Part shown: positions 1 through 6,129 of the stretch, piece after piece | How positions within the stretch are numbered: the stretch's first letter is position 1 | How the letters are laid out: every line of letters starts with the position of its first letter | Position numbers and translations under genes: made by a program | Assembly: GCA_905372345.1 (NCBI GenBank) | Contig: CAJPPE010000107.1 | Coordinates: forward strand, 1-6,129 | DNA from: an uncultured Treponema sp. | GTDB taxonomy: Bacteria; Spirochaetota; Spirochaetia; Treponematales; Treponemataceae | DNA: 6,129 nucleotides | Direction of reading: 5' to 3' | The notes under the pieces: model-generated | The model's input: only the letters and a program-made list of their open reading frames with translations | Databases searched by the model: none | What the model was told of the DNA's origin: nothing

Positions 1-29
1 ATACTATACTATAATATACATGCTGTCAA
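1..29 (-). promoter_or_regulatory. Putative sigma-70-type promoter firing leftward out of the window
   Basis: On the minus strand a perfect -35 box TTGACA (plus-strand TGTCAA, 24-29) is followed by an AT-rich stretch. Candidate -10 boxes are TATAGT (8 to 3, 15-bp spacer) and TAGTAT (6 to 1, 17-bp spacer). The -10 area consists of overlapping TATAGTATAGTAT-like repeats. It would drive a minus-strand gene lying left of the window, which cannot be seen. The call rests on consensus matching alone. Confidence 0.5.
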
Positions 30-190
30 GACCCTGTAATTTTTAGTAGAAGATAACACTTTAACGGTAAGTTCAAGAGTTACCGCACTAACTTATATGA
101 TTGTGATTAGTCGAGGCAAGACTTTCAACCAATTTATGCAATGAATTACGGTGCCAAGAAGTATTACAGGGTAAAGAAAGTTTTTTATTA
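30..190. other. Non-coding spacer with small inverted repeats
   Basis: I see no supported gene here. A 10-bp inverted repeat, ACCCTGTAAT at 31-40 and ATTACAGGGT at 163-172, brackets most of the segment. A small hairpin (CGGTAA 65-70 with TTACCG 80-85, 9-nt loop) lies inside it. On the minus strand this is just downstream of the helicase remnant and may contain further, unrecognisable decay of the same gene. The open frame that begins at 141 on the plus strand runs antisense to that remnant and is not a credible gene. Confidence 0.4.
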
Positions 191-470
191 CTACGGTTTC
201 AACCGGAACAATTTTTTTAACAAATACCTCAATAATTTTATTTCTTTTCCTTCAAAATTTCTGTGCAGATGTCCGCAATATTGTGCAAGTGGACCCTTCC
301 GACTAAATGGCATTGCAAGTATAAGTGTATCAAGCCGCGGATTGTCAAAGCCTTCTCCGGCATACTTGCCTGTCGCGAATACTATAAGCGATTCAGAGGC
401 CCGGAGCTTTGTTGAGTATTTCCAACTGTTCTTTTTTTTGTTTTTGCGTTCCTTTATTTATTTTTAATAA
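191..470 (-). pseudogene. Remnant of an SF2 (DEAD/DEAH-type) helicase, C-terminal RecA-like domain
   Basis: Read on the minus strand, about 376-260 translates to a typical second RecA-like helicase domain. It contains ATGKYAGEGFDNPRLDTL (motif V region), then LAMPFSRKGPLAQY, then CGHLHR at the motif VI position. From family knowledge the usual motif VI form here is GRLHR, so the first arginine is replaced by His. Upstream the sequence GTQKQKKEQLEILNKAP (about 455-403) continues the same domain in another frame. Deleting one G from the GGG run at 400-402 joins it to ASESLIVFATGK, so a single-base insertion disrupts the gene. A second frame change is likely near 236-242, after GKEIK, where a different frame gives IVPVE; the motif VI frame itself stops at 191-193. 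Motifs I-IV and the C-terminus are absent, and the 5' side abuts the promoter of the receptor gene. The motif style recalls helicases found in defence-type loci, including TOTE-like proteins. That family placement is from memory and uncertain; the SF2 helicase call is firm. Confidence 0.8.
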
Positions 471-487
471 CAATCGCCTTAAGAGGC

Positions 488-534
488 TTGCTGAAAAATA
501 AAAATCTTGATATAATTAATGTATTCTATATAAT
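488..534 (+). promoter_or_regulatory. Overlapping sigma-70-type promoters for the first chemoreceptor gene
   Basis: The better candidate is -35 TTGATA (507-512), a 16-bp spacer and a perfect -10 TATAAT (529-534). It would start transcription near 541 and give a very short leader beginning about at the ribosome site. A second candidate uses TTGCTG (488-493), a 17-bp spacer and TATAAT (511-516), with a leader of roughly 30 nt. No convincing sigma-28 (TAAA-N15-GCCGATAA) motif is seen here, although chemotaxis genes often use one. Confidence 0.55.
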
Positions 535-554
535 AGAAAAAAGGATTTGATAAA

Positions 555-2735
555 ATGAAAGAAAAAGTTACATTACCCGCCACCCAAAAAACTAAGAACA
601 GTGTTGTAAGAAAAAAAACAGCATCTATCACGGCTCGCCTTTTACGGGCAATTACGATAACAATTATTTCAATCGTAGCCGTTATTTGTGCAGTTGTAGG
701 CTTCCAACTATATGAAAAGAACATTGCTCAGTTCGATGAATTTACTGAGCAGCAATTTTCCAATATTGAGAGGTCCATAAACCTTTTTATCCGGAATGGA
801 AAAAATACCGTTACTATGCTTGCGGAGAATCCCGCCGTCAAAAATGCCGACGAAACGCTGTATAACTATACAGGCGAAAGAAAAGACATTGTGTATACGC
901 ATGACGGCAAAATAGAACAAGATATAACCGCCCTCTTTGTTCGTATGGACAAAAACTATGAAGAGTTTAAAGAAATATATATGGGCACGCGCTGGGGAGG
1001 TTTAGTAAGTTCATGGTCAGAGGAATATGAACAAGGATTTGACCCGCGTACCCGGCCTTGGTATAAGGATGCAGCAGCAGCAAATGGTGAAATCATAATA
1101 ACACCGGTGTATATATCAACAGACGGCAGCCCAGTTGTAGCATTGGCTCGGGCAATAAAAGATCCCAAGGGGGCTGTTTTAGGCTGTATCGGTCTTGACT
1201 TAGATCTTACGGATTTGGCTTCACGCGTCAGCAGCATCCGTATCGGTAAATCCGGCTATTGTATGCTTATGCAAAACGATGGGTTGATTTTGGCTGACCC
1301 CAAACATACAGACTATAATCTAAAAACATTAAAAGAAACAGGCATTCCTGCCTTTAACGAAATAGACAAGATGAAAGAGGGCTCGGCTTTTATTATGCTT
1401 GACGGAAAGAGATGGAAGGTTTCGGTCTTTTCACTTTCCGGCCTTGATTGGAAAGTAGCTCTTTTAATCGAACAGAACGAAATACTTTCACTTTTTTATA
1501 CGCTTTTGCAAAATATGATTCTTATCGGTCTTTGTATGTTCGTCCTGTATTTTACATTGGCTTTTATTTTTGCAAAGGCTCTTAAACGCTATTTTAAGCG
1601 GCTTGAAACCGTTTTCGGCAAAATTGCTGAAGGAGACCTTACCGATAGGGTAAAGGTAAAAAAGGACAACGAAATCGGGCACATTATGATAAATCTCAAT
1701 ACTGCAATCGAGCACAGTCATACGATGATATGCACTTTAAAGGAAGAAGCCGATAAAATGAACGCAATTAGTTCCAGGCTGTCAAGCAGTATGGAAGAAA
1801 CAGCAGCCTCAATTAAACAGATAGGCGAAAACGTTAAAGGCGTAAAAGAAAAAGCTATGTCTCAGGCTGCCGGCGTTACCGAAACCGTTGCAACTGTGGA
1901 GCAAATCAACGGACGGCTTAGCCGGCTCGTTTCAGGTATTGAAATGCAAGCCGAAAGCATCAGCGAATCTTCTGAAGTTATTACGCACATGGCAGAGAAC
2001 ACCGTTAAAATCGCTAAAACGCTTGACCAAAATAACGAACTTATCAAAACGGTATACGGACAAACCAAGGTCGGTAAAGACGGAGCAAGAACGGCAAATG
2101 ATATTGTAAAGCAAATTGCCGAAAAATCCGAATCCCTTCTTGAAGCGAGCCAAATCATTCAAAATATTGCAAGTCAAACCAACCTTTTGGCAATGAATGC
2201 CGCAATAGAGGCAGCCCATGCAGGCGAGTCAGGTAAGGGCTTTGCCGTTGTCGCCGACGAAATCAGAAAACTAGCCGAAGGCTCTAATTTGCAAGGAAAG
2301 CAAATTGCGGAGGTTATCAAAGAGACGACGGAAATTATCCATAACATTACCGAAGCCGGTTCTCGAGCAGAAAAGACCTTTATCGATGTATACAACTTGG
2401 TCAGCCAAATCTCCGAAAAAGAAGACTCTATTTTGGAAGTTATGAGCGAACAAGAAGAAAACGGAAAACATGTACTTGATGCCATTAAAAGAATAAATGA
2501 CGTAACAAGTGAAATTAAGGCAGGTTCCGCCGAAATGCTTGCAGGCGGCTCCCAAATTGAGCAGGAAATGCAAAAGCTTGCCGAGATAACGCTCGAAACA
2601 ACCGACAGTATGAACGAAATAGCTTCAGGAGCCGATCAAATTACTGCTGCCATTGCAGAAGTAAGCGATATTACGCAGAAAAATAAAGCAAGTATTGAAA
2701 ATTTATCCAATGAGGTTTCTAAATTTAAAGTATAA
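555..2735 (+). CDS. Methyl-accepting chemotaxis protein with dCache sensor (726 aa)
   Basis: This is a transmembrane chemoreceptor that should bind a small ligand in the periplasm and control CheA through CheW. Domain order: cytoplasmic N-terminus with basic residues (1-29); TM1 (about 31-52); double-Cache periplasmic domain (about 55-305); TM2 (about 314-340); HAMP (about 341-394, with AEGDLTDRV); coiled-coil signalling hairpin to the end. The tip [18 protein letters not shown] lies around 541-558. Glu/Gln pairs in methylation-like contexts are E414-E415 and E449-Q450. The sensor has [10 protein letters not shown] (161-170), Y186 and D215/D217, close to the dCache amino-acid motif, with Phe162 where the family usually has Tyr, so an amino-acid ligand is plausible but unproven. 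There is no C-terminal NWETF-type CheR tether; it ends KFKV. The start is supported by AAGGA (541-545) 9 nt before ATG and an in-frame stop at 534-536. The gene is full length with no breaks. The family is certain, the ligand is not. Confidence 0.96.
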   Translation: MKEKVTLPATQKTKNSVVRKKTASITARLLRAITITIISIVAVICAVVGFQLYEKNIAQFDEFTEQQFSNIERSINLFIRNGKNTVTMLAENPAVKNADETLYNYTGERKDIVYTHDGKIEQDITALFVRMDKNYEEFKEIYMGTRWGGLVSSWSEEYEQGFDPRTRPWYKDAAAANGEIIITPVYISTDGSPVVALARAIKDPKGAVLGCIGLDLDLTDLASRVSSIRIGKSGYCMLMQNDGLILADPKHTDYNLKTLKETGIPAFNEIDKMKEGSAFIMLDGKRWKVSVFSLSGLDWKVALLIEQNEILSLFYTLLQNMILIGLCMFVLYFTLAFIFAKALKRYFKRLETVFGKIAEGDLTDRVKVKKDNEIGHIMINLNTAIEHSHTMICTLKEEADKMNAISSRLSSSMEETAASIKQIGENVKGVKEKAMSQAAGVTETVATVEQINGRLSRLVSGIEMQAESISESSEVITHMAENTVKIAKTLDQNNELIKTVYGQTKVGKDGARTANDIVKQIAEKSESLLEASQIIQNIASQTNLLAMNAAIEAAHAGESGKGFAVVADEIRKLAEGSNLQGKQIAEVIKETTEIIHNITEAGSRAEKTFIDVYNLVSQISEKEDSILEVMSEQEENGKHVLDAIKRINDVTSEIKAGSAEMLAGGSQIEQEMQKLAEITLETTDSMNEIASGADQITAAIAEVSDITQKNKASIENLSNEVSKFKV

Positions 2736-2830
2736 GGAGAATCATAAAAAACAGTGGACTAAATGGGTTAAAATGAGTATATTGAAAACGGCTGAAATGT
2801 AAATCTAAAAAACGTCGTAAATAAATTAAG

Positions 2831-2867
2831 GGAAACCTCGAAAAACTTTTCGTTTTTCGAGGTTTCC
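2831..2867 (+). repeat. Perfect 16-bp stem-loop in the leader of the second chemoreceptor gene
   Basis: GGAAACCTCGAAAAAC (2831-2846) pairs without mismatch with GTTTTTCGAGGTTTCC (2852-2867) around a 5-nt loop TTTTC. The right arm is followed by TATAAC, not a T-run, so it is not a canonical intrinsic terminator on the plus strand. The minus-strand side is only moderately T-rich. It lies 96 nt after the first receptor's stop and ends 6 nt before the AAGGAG (2874-2879) of the next gene. The A-run of the left arm can also pair with TTTT at 2847-2850, leaving TTTTT (2853-2857) single-stranded, so two folds compete. Possible roles are attenuation, mRNA stabilisation or processing, or a dispersed intergenic palindrome. 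Confidence 0.75.
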
Positions 2868-2886
2868 TATAACAAGGAGTCTTAAA

Positions 2887-5043
2887 ATGACAAAGAACGG
2901 CGGTATTTTCTCTAAGTGGAATAATGAGAAAAATCAGATTGCGAAAACGGGTAAAAAGCGGTTTTCACTGCGAAGAAAACTGGTTTTAATTTTCGGCTTT
3001 TTAATTGCAGCTGCCCTTATAACTGCAGCTCTAATTACGATAAGAAATGCACGTAAAGCAGTGCTTGAAAAAGTAGAAGCACATCTAACCGATAAAGCGA
3101 CCGACATAGCGGAAGTCATCGATGGAAGAGTATCTTCCGTCGTTCAATTTATTGAAGGTTTGGCCCGCATGCCGTTTTTACGCGACAATTCGATGACTTT
3201 AACCGAAAAAGCGGAACTTCTTATAAAAGAAGCCGAACGTAACAAGAAGATAGACTATTTCGGTATCTGTGATATGCAGGGTAACCGATATGATGGAACC
3301 GGGCTTCGTATGTCCGTAAGGGACAGAGAATGGTTCAAATCTGCATCGCAGGGTAAAAACTTTATTACCGAACCGGCAATTTCAAGCATAACAAACAATA
3401 TGCAAATCATCTTTGCAGTTCCGATTTATGATGACGATAATGCCATAATCGGTGTGCTTAATGCAGCAGTTCCGGCTAAGCTCCTCTCTGATGAAATTGA
3501 CGATATCGTAGTCGGTAAAACAGGCGAATGCTATATACTCGGCTTAAAGGGTACCACCATAGCACATAAAAATTTTGATGCAGTAACCAACCGGAAAAAT
3601 ATGATTGAAGAAGGTAAGAATAATAAAAACCTTGCTTCCCTGGCGGCATTTTTGCAGCATGCCCTTGATACTGATGCCAGTGAGGTCGGCTATTATGATT
3701 ATGACGATATTTCAAATATCGCTTCGTATGCAACGATCAAAATTACCGGATGGACGGTCATTATTAAAGCACCGGTCAGAGAATTCACAAAAACCGTAGA
3801 CGATTTGAGGATGAGTATAAGAATCTTAGGTATTATAATTTTGATTATTACACTTGCCGTTATATATGCCGTTGCACATTATATGCTCCAGCCTATTCGA
3901 AAAACGGTTACAGCGTTAAAAGATATTGCACAGGGAGAAGGAGACTTAACTGTTCGCCTTCCCGTTACCGGAAATGATGAAATCACCGATTTGTCCGAAT
4001 ACTTCAATCAAACAATTGAAAAAATAGGCGCCGCAATCAAAAATGTCGGCGAGAATTCGGTTTCAATGGAAGCCATAGGAGAAGAACTTGCTTCCAATAT
4101 GACTCAAACGGCAAGTGCTATAAATGAAATCAGTGCAAATATTGAAGGGGTTAAAAGCCAAACCCTTACGCAAGCTGCAAGCGTAACTGAAACCGCAGCT
4201 ACAATTGAACAAATTGTACGCACTATAAAACAGCTGAATAACAGTATCGAAAATCAAGCTGCAAGCGTCGCCCAGTCTTCGTCTTCAATCGAAGAGATGG
4301 TTGCCAACATCGCATCCATTACGCAAACGCTTGAAAAAACCTATGATGTTGTTAAAAATCTTGCATCGGCAACTGACGACGGAAAAGAAACGATTGTAAC
4401 CTCAAACAGCGTAACGCAGAAAATTGCAGAAGAGTCCGGCTCGCTAATGGAAGCCTCAAGCGTTATTCAGCATATTGCAAGCCAAACCAATTTGCTTGCA
4501 ATGAATGCCGCTATTGAAGCTGCCCACGCAGGTGAAGCAGGCAAAGGTTTTGCTGTCGTCGCCGATGAAATTAGAAAGCTCGCTGAAGACTCGGCAACTC
4601 AAGGCAAAACGATAACGACTACGCTTAAAACCTTATCAAGCGAAATAGAATCTCTTTCGGTTTCTTCTAAAACCGTCGAAGACAAATTCAGCACGATCTT
4701 TAATTTATCCGAACAGGTAAAATCAATGAGCGACCGTCTTACCGAAGCAATGCATGAACAGGAGAACGGCAGCCGCGAAGTGCTCGGAGCAATTAAAAAT
4801 ATCAATACGGTAACGGTAGAAGTGCAAGCCGGTTCCGAAGAGATGCTGAAAGGCGGTGAAGGTGTCGCAGAAGAAATGCTGAAACTTGATAATTTAACCC
4901 GTATGATAACCGACAGCATGAACGAGATGGCAGCAGGTGCCGTTCAAATAAACAATGCAGTTCAGGAAGTAAATGCAATAACCCAAAAGAATAAGACTAA
5001 TATTGAAAACCTAGCTGCTGAAGTCGGCAAGTTTAAGGTCTGA
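2887..5043 (+). CDS. Methyl-accepting chemotaxis protein with dCache sensor (718 aa)
   Basis: This is a second chemoreceptor with the same architecture: basic N-terminus (1-30), TM1 (about 31-52), periplasmic double-Cache sensor (about 57-300), TM2 (about 311-333), HAMP (about 334-386, with EGDLTVRL), then the signalling hairpin ending KFKV. Residues 530-567 match the first receptor at 37 of 38 positions, so both should couple to the same CheA/CheW array. Methylation-type pairs include E441-Q442 and E469-E470. The sensor is only distantly similar. It has VRDREWF (144-150) but GVLNAAVP (189-196), with Asn192 where the amino-acid-binding signature expects Asp, so a different ligand class is likely. 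The start is supported by AAGGAG (2874-2879) 7 nt before ATG. The 151-bp gap to the first receptor has no clear terminator and only a weak promoter candidate (TTGAAA 2782-2787, TCTAAA 2804-2809), so both co-transcription and a separate promoter remain possible. Confidence 0.96.
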   Translation: MTKNGGIFSKWNNEKNQIAKTGKKRFSLRRKLVLIFGFLIAAALITAALITIRNARKAVLEKVEAHLTDKATDIAEVIDGRVSSVVQFIEGLARMPFLRDNSMTLTEKAELLIKEAERNKKIDYFGICDMQGNRYDGTGLRMSVRDREWFKSASQGKNFITEPAISSITNNMQIIFAVPIYDDDNAIIGVLNAAVPAKLLSDEIDDIVVGKTGECYILGLKGTTIAHKNFDAVTNRKNMIEEGKNNKNLASLAAFLQHALDTDASEVGYYDYDDISNIASYATIKITGWTVIIKAPVREFTKTVDDLRMSIRILGIIILIITLAVIYAVAHYMLQPIRKTVTALKDIAQGEGDLTVRLPVTGNDEITDLSEYFNQTIEKIGAAIKNVGENSVSMEAIGEELASNMTQTASAINEISANIEGVKSQTLTQAASVTETAATIEQIVRTIKQLNNSIENQAASVAQSSSSIEEMVANIASITQTLEKTYDVVKNLASATDDGKETIVTSNSVTQKIAEESGSLMEASSVIQHIASQTNLLAMNAAIEAAHAGEAGKGFAVVADEIRKLAEDSATQGKTITTTLKTLSSEIESLSVSSKTVEDKFSTIFNLSEQVKSMSDRLTEAMHEQENGSREVLGAIKNINTVTVEVQAGSEEMLKGGEGVAEEMLKLDNLTRMITDSMNEMAAGAVQINNAVQEVNAITQKNKTNIENLAAEVGKFKV

Positions 5044-5079
5044 TTAAAAGGTAAAGATTTTTAAAACATTTTTAAATTA

Positions 5080-5152
5080 GGCCGCCGGCTCGGTCTTTTG
5101 TTATATGGTATCTGTAAAAACCTTATAAACAAAAGACCGGCCCCAAGCCCTT
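5080..5152. terminator. Bidirectional terminator-like inverted repeat between convergent genes
   Basis: CGGTCTTTTGTT (5091-5102) is the exact inverted complement of AACAAAAGACCG (5128-5139). Pairing continues inward with one bulge and one mismatch (ATATGG against CCTTAT). On the plus strand a short GC-rich hairpin, GGCCG (5080-5084) with CGGTC (5091-5095, one G-T pair), runs straight into TTTTGTT, which is a standard intrinsic terminator layout for the second receptor. On the minus strand a GC-rich segment (5152-5135) also runs into TCTTTTGTT, though its own stem is weak. Each arm therefore supplies a U-tract for one direction. Confidence 0.65.
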
Positions 5153-5164
5153 TATTTTATTGAC

Positions 5165-6129
5165 TTACGGATGTGCGTCAAACCATTCTTTCCATTGGGC
5201 TTCGCCGAGGTCTAGGGTGGTAAGACCATCAATATAGATATTTTCAGGCTTGCCTAACGCATAATTGAACATATACGTTCTATTCTTTTCAGCTTCCTCA
5301 TATATATTGCCTTGGTATCTAACGCCGAATGGATAGAGAACCGCTTCTGTTAAGTTCGATTCCGCAATATAGAGACAGATAATATTATTATCTTCGTCAT
5401 AGGCTGCACCCCAACACGTTACGGCATGTTGGTATGGTTTGTTACCTTTAGAACCCTGCCAAAAAATTCCTATTGCCCGTTTGTTATCAAGGGCTTTGTT
5501 CATAAGCTGTTCAAATTCAGCTTTTGTTTCACATCGCTCAATAGTAATAGGGCTTGTATCATGCGTGAAAACATCATTGAATAGCCCGGGATAGATTAAA
5601 GGACTTAAAGTTTTTTGAGCATCTCTTTTATACAGGTACCACGTCAGCCCGTCTTCTATGTAACCGCCTCGGGGATTGTTATGGGTATATGCTCTAAAGA
5701 TATTGGCTATATCGCTTTTTTTGTTTTCTTCTACGTCCGATAGACCTCTCTCATACTTATAATTATATAAAGGCAGTTTCCACGCTTCAATGGCCGCTTT
5801 TTGCTTATACTGATCAATATAGTCTTTATTTTGTTCAAACCACCAGTGCAGCATATTGGAAGCGGTTTTGGCCCAGCATTGGCTAATATCTTTCCCTTGT
5901 CTCTCTTCACCGTATATACCGTTTATCACGAAATAATCATTTGGGAACTGCCCTTGTGCATACAACTTGTCTAACTTCCGCACATTGTAAAACTTTGTGT
6001 TAGCAGTTTCTTTCCATTTGAACACATATGACTGTGGGTACGTATCCCCTGTAGGTATGCCGTTATTGTTTATCCCTACTTTTTCTTTTTCGTTTTCAGC
6101 AGGGCTGCCTATTCCGTCGACCCATTTGT
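5165..6129 (-). CDS. IdeS/Mac-1-like cysteine protease domain (peptidase C66-like), C-terminal part; 5' end beyond the window
   Basis: The frame is open to the right edge, so 320 residues plus stop are visible (numbered from codon 6127-6125). A GTG at 6025 is an internal Val, not the start. The domain resembles streptococcal IdeS, a papain-fold protease that cuts IgG at the hinge. GKDISQCWAKTASNMLHWWF (78-97) contains the nucleophile Cys84 and aligns with IdeS GKDDLLCGAATAGNMLHWWF, recalled from memory. QNKD follows in both. NPRGG (151-155) and HAVTCWGAAYD (from His234) match IdeS DPRGG and HVINLWGADFD. The spacing from Cys and His to the acid site is family-like, but IdeS Asp284 and Asp286 correspond to Glu256 and Asn258. 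IdeS Gly95 becomes Trp85, as in papain's CW. Gln77 could serve the oxyanion hole. The protein ends DAHP directly after the domain, so it is C-terminal in a longer, probably secreted or surface protein. The missing N-terminus hides any signal peptide or Ig-like repeats. IgG is the obvious candidate substrate but not shown. Confidence 0.85.
   Translation of the reverse strand, partial: KWVDGIGSPAENEKEKVGINNNGIPTGDTYPQSYVFKWKETANTKFYNVRKLDKLYAQGQFPNDYFVINGIYGEERQGKDISQCWAKTASNMLHWWFEQNKDYIDQYKQKAAIEAWKLPLYNYKYERGLSDVEENKKSDIANIFRAYTHNNPRGGYIEDGLTWYLYKRDAQKTLSPLIYPGLFNDVFTHDTSPITIERCETKAEFEQLMNKALDNKRAIGIFWQGSKGNKPYQHAVTCWGAAYDEDNNIICLYIAESNLTEAVLYPFGVRYQGNIYEEAEKNRTYMFNYALGKPENIYIDGLTTLDLGEAQWKEWFDAHP

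Noticed and set aside
141..467. Plus-strand open frame of 108 codons at the left
   Set aside because: It lies antisense to the recognisable helicase remnant, has no good ribosome site, and its Cys/Ser/Pro-rich product has no plausible family. Its openness follows from the opposite-strand coding history.
1862..2573. Several long minus-strand open frames inside the first receptor gene, with similar ones in the second
   Set aside because: They are antisense shadows of conserved MCP coding sequence, with no recognisable domains or ribosome sites.
2769..2798. Sigma-28 promoter for the second receptor (TAAA at 2769-2772, GCTGAAAT at 2791-2798)
   Set aside because: The 18-bp spacer exceeds the expected about 15 bp and the -10 match is only 6 of 8; too weak to annotate.
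2774..2803. Tiny open frame (MSILKTAEM) between the receptor genes
   Set aside because: Nine codons with no convincing Shine-Dalgarno sequence; the hairpin downstream made a leader peptide tempting, but there is no run of regulatory codons.
5165..6025. A 286-residue protein starting at GTG 6025
   Set aside because: The frame continues open to the window edge with coherent coding sequence and there is no ribosome site, so the gene is treated as partial.
1..6129. CRISPR arrays, tRNA or rRNA genes, complete insertion sequences, retrons or new defence operons
   Set aside because: No spaced direct repeats, cloverleaf-like sequence or transposase-like coding was found; the helicase fossil is the only hint of a former defence or mobile locus.

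Overview
The window looks like chromosomal DNA of a host-associated Treponema, close to the T. denticola group. This is inferred from moderate-to-low G+C coding sequence, AT-rich spacers, two large spirochaete-type chemoreceptors, and an IdeS/Mac-like cysteine protease domain. Species cannot be fixed by eye.

Layout, left to right. Positions 1-554 hold no intact gene. A good minus-strand promoter lies at the extreme left edge (1-29) and would serve a gene outside the window. A decayed minus-strand fragment of an SF2 helicase lies at about 191-470; it keeps motifs V and VI but is frameshifted and cut off at both ends. Tandem plus-strand sigma-70-type promoter elements (488-534) then lead into the first intact gene. 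Positions 555-2735 and 2887-5043 encode two complete methyl-accepting chemotaxis proteins in tandem, each with TM1, a double-Cache sensor, TM2, HAMP and a long signalling hairpin. Between them is a perfect 16-bp stem-loop (2831-2867) that ends 6 nt before the second gene's Shine-Dalgarno sequence. The convergent spacer 5044-5164 carries a long inverted repeat that looks like a shared, bidirectional terminator. From 5165 to the right edge, on the minus strand, is the 3' part of a gene whose product ends in an IdeS/Mac-1 (MEROPS C66)-like papain-fold peptidase domain. Its frame stays open to the window edge, so the N-terminus is missing.

Working together: the two receptors have an almost identical signalling tip (37 of 38 residues) and very different sensor domains. 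They should feed the same CheA/CheW array with different ligands. The first keeps most of the amino-acid-binding Cache signature and the second does not. The protease gene is convergent and separately transcribed. A link such as protease-released peptides being sensed by the receptors is only speculation. The most notable items are the spirochaetal IdeS-like domain with altered active-site positions, the undescribed helicase remnant on the opposite strand of a spurious ORF, and the hairpin in the leader of the second receptor gene.
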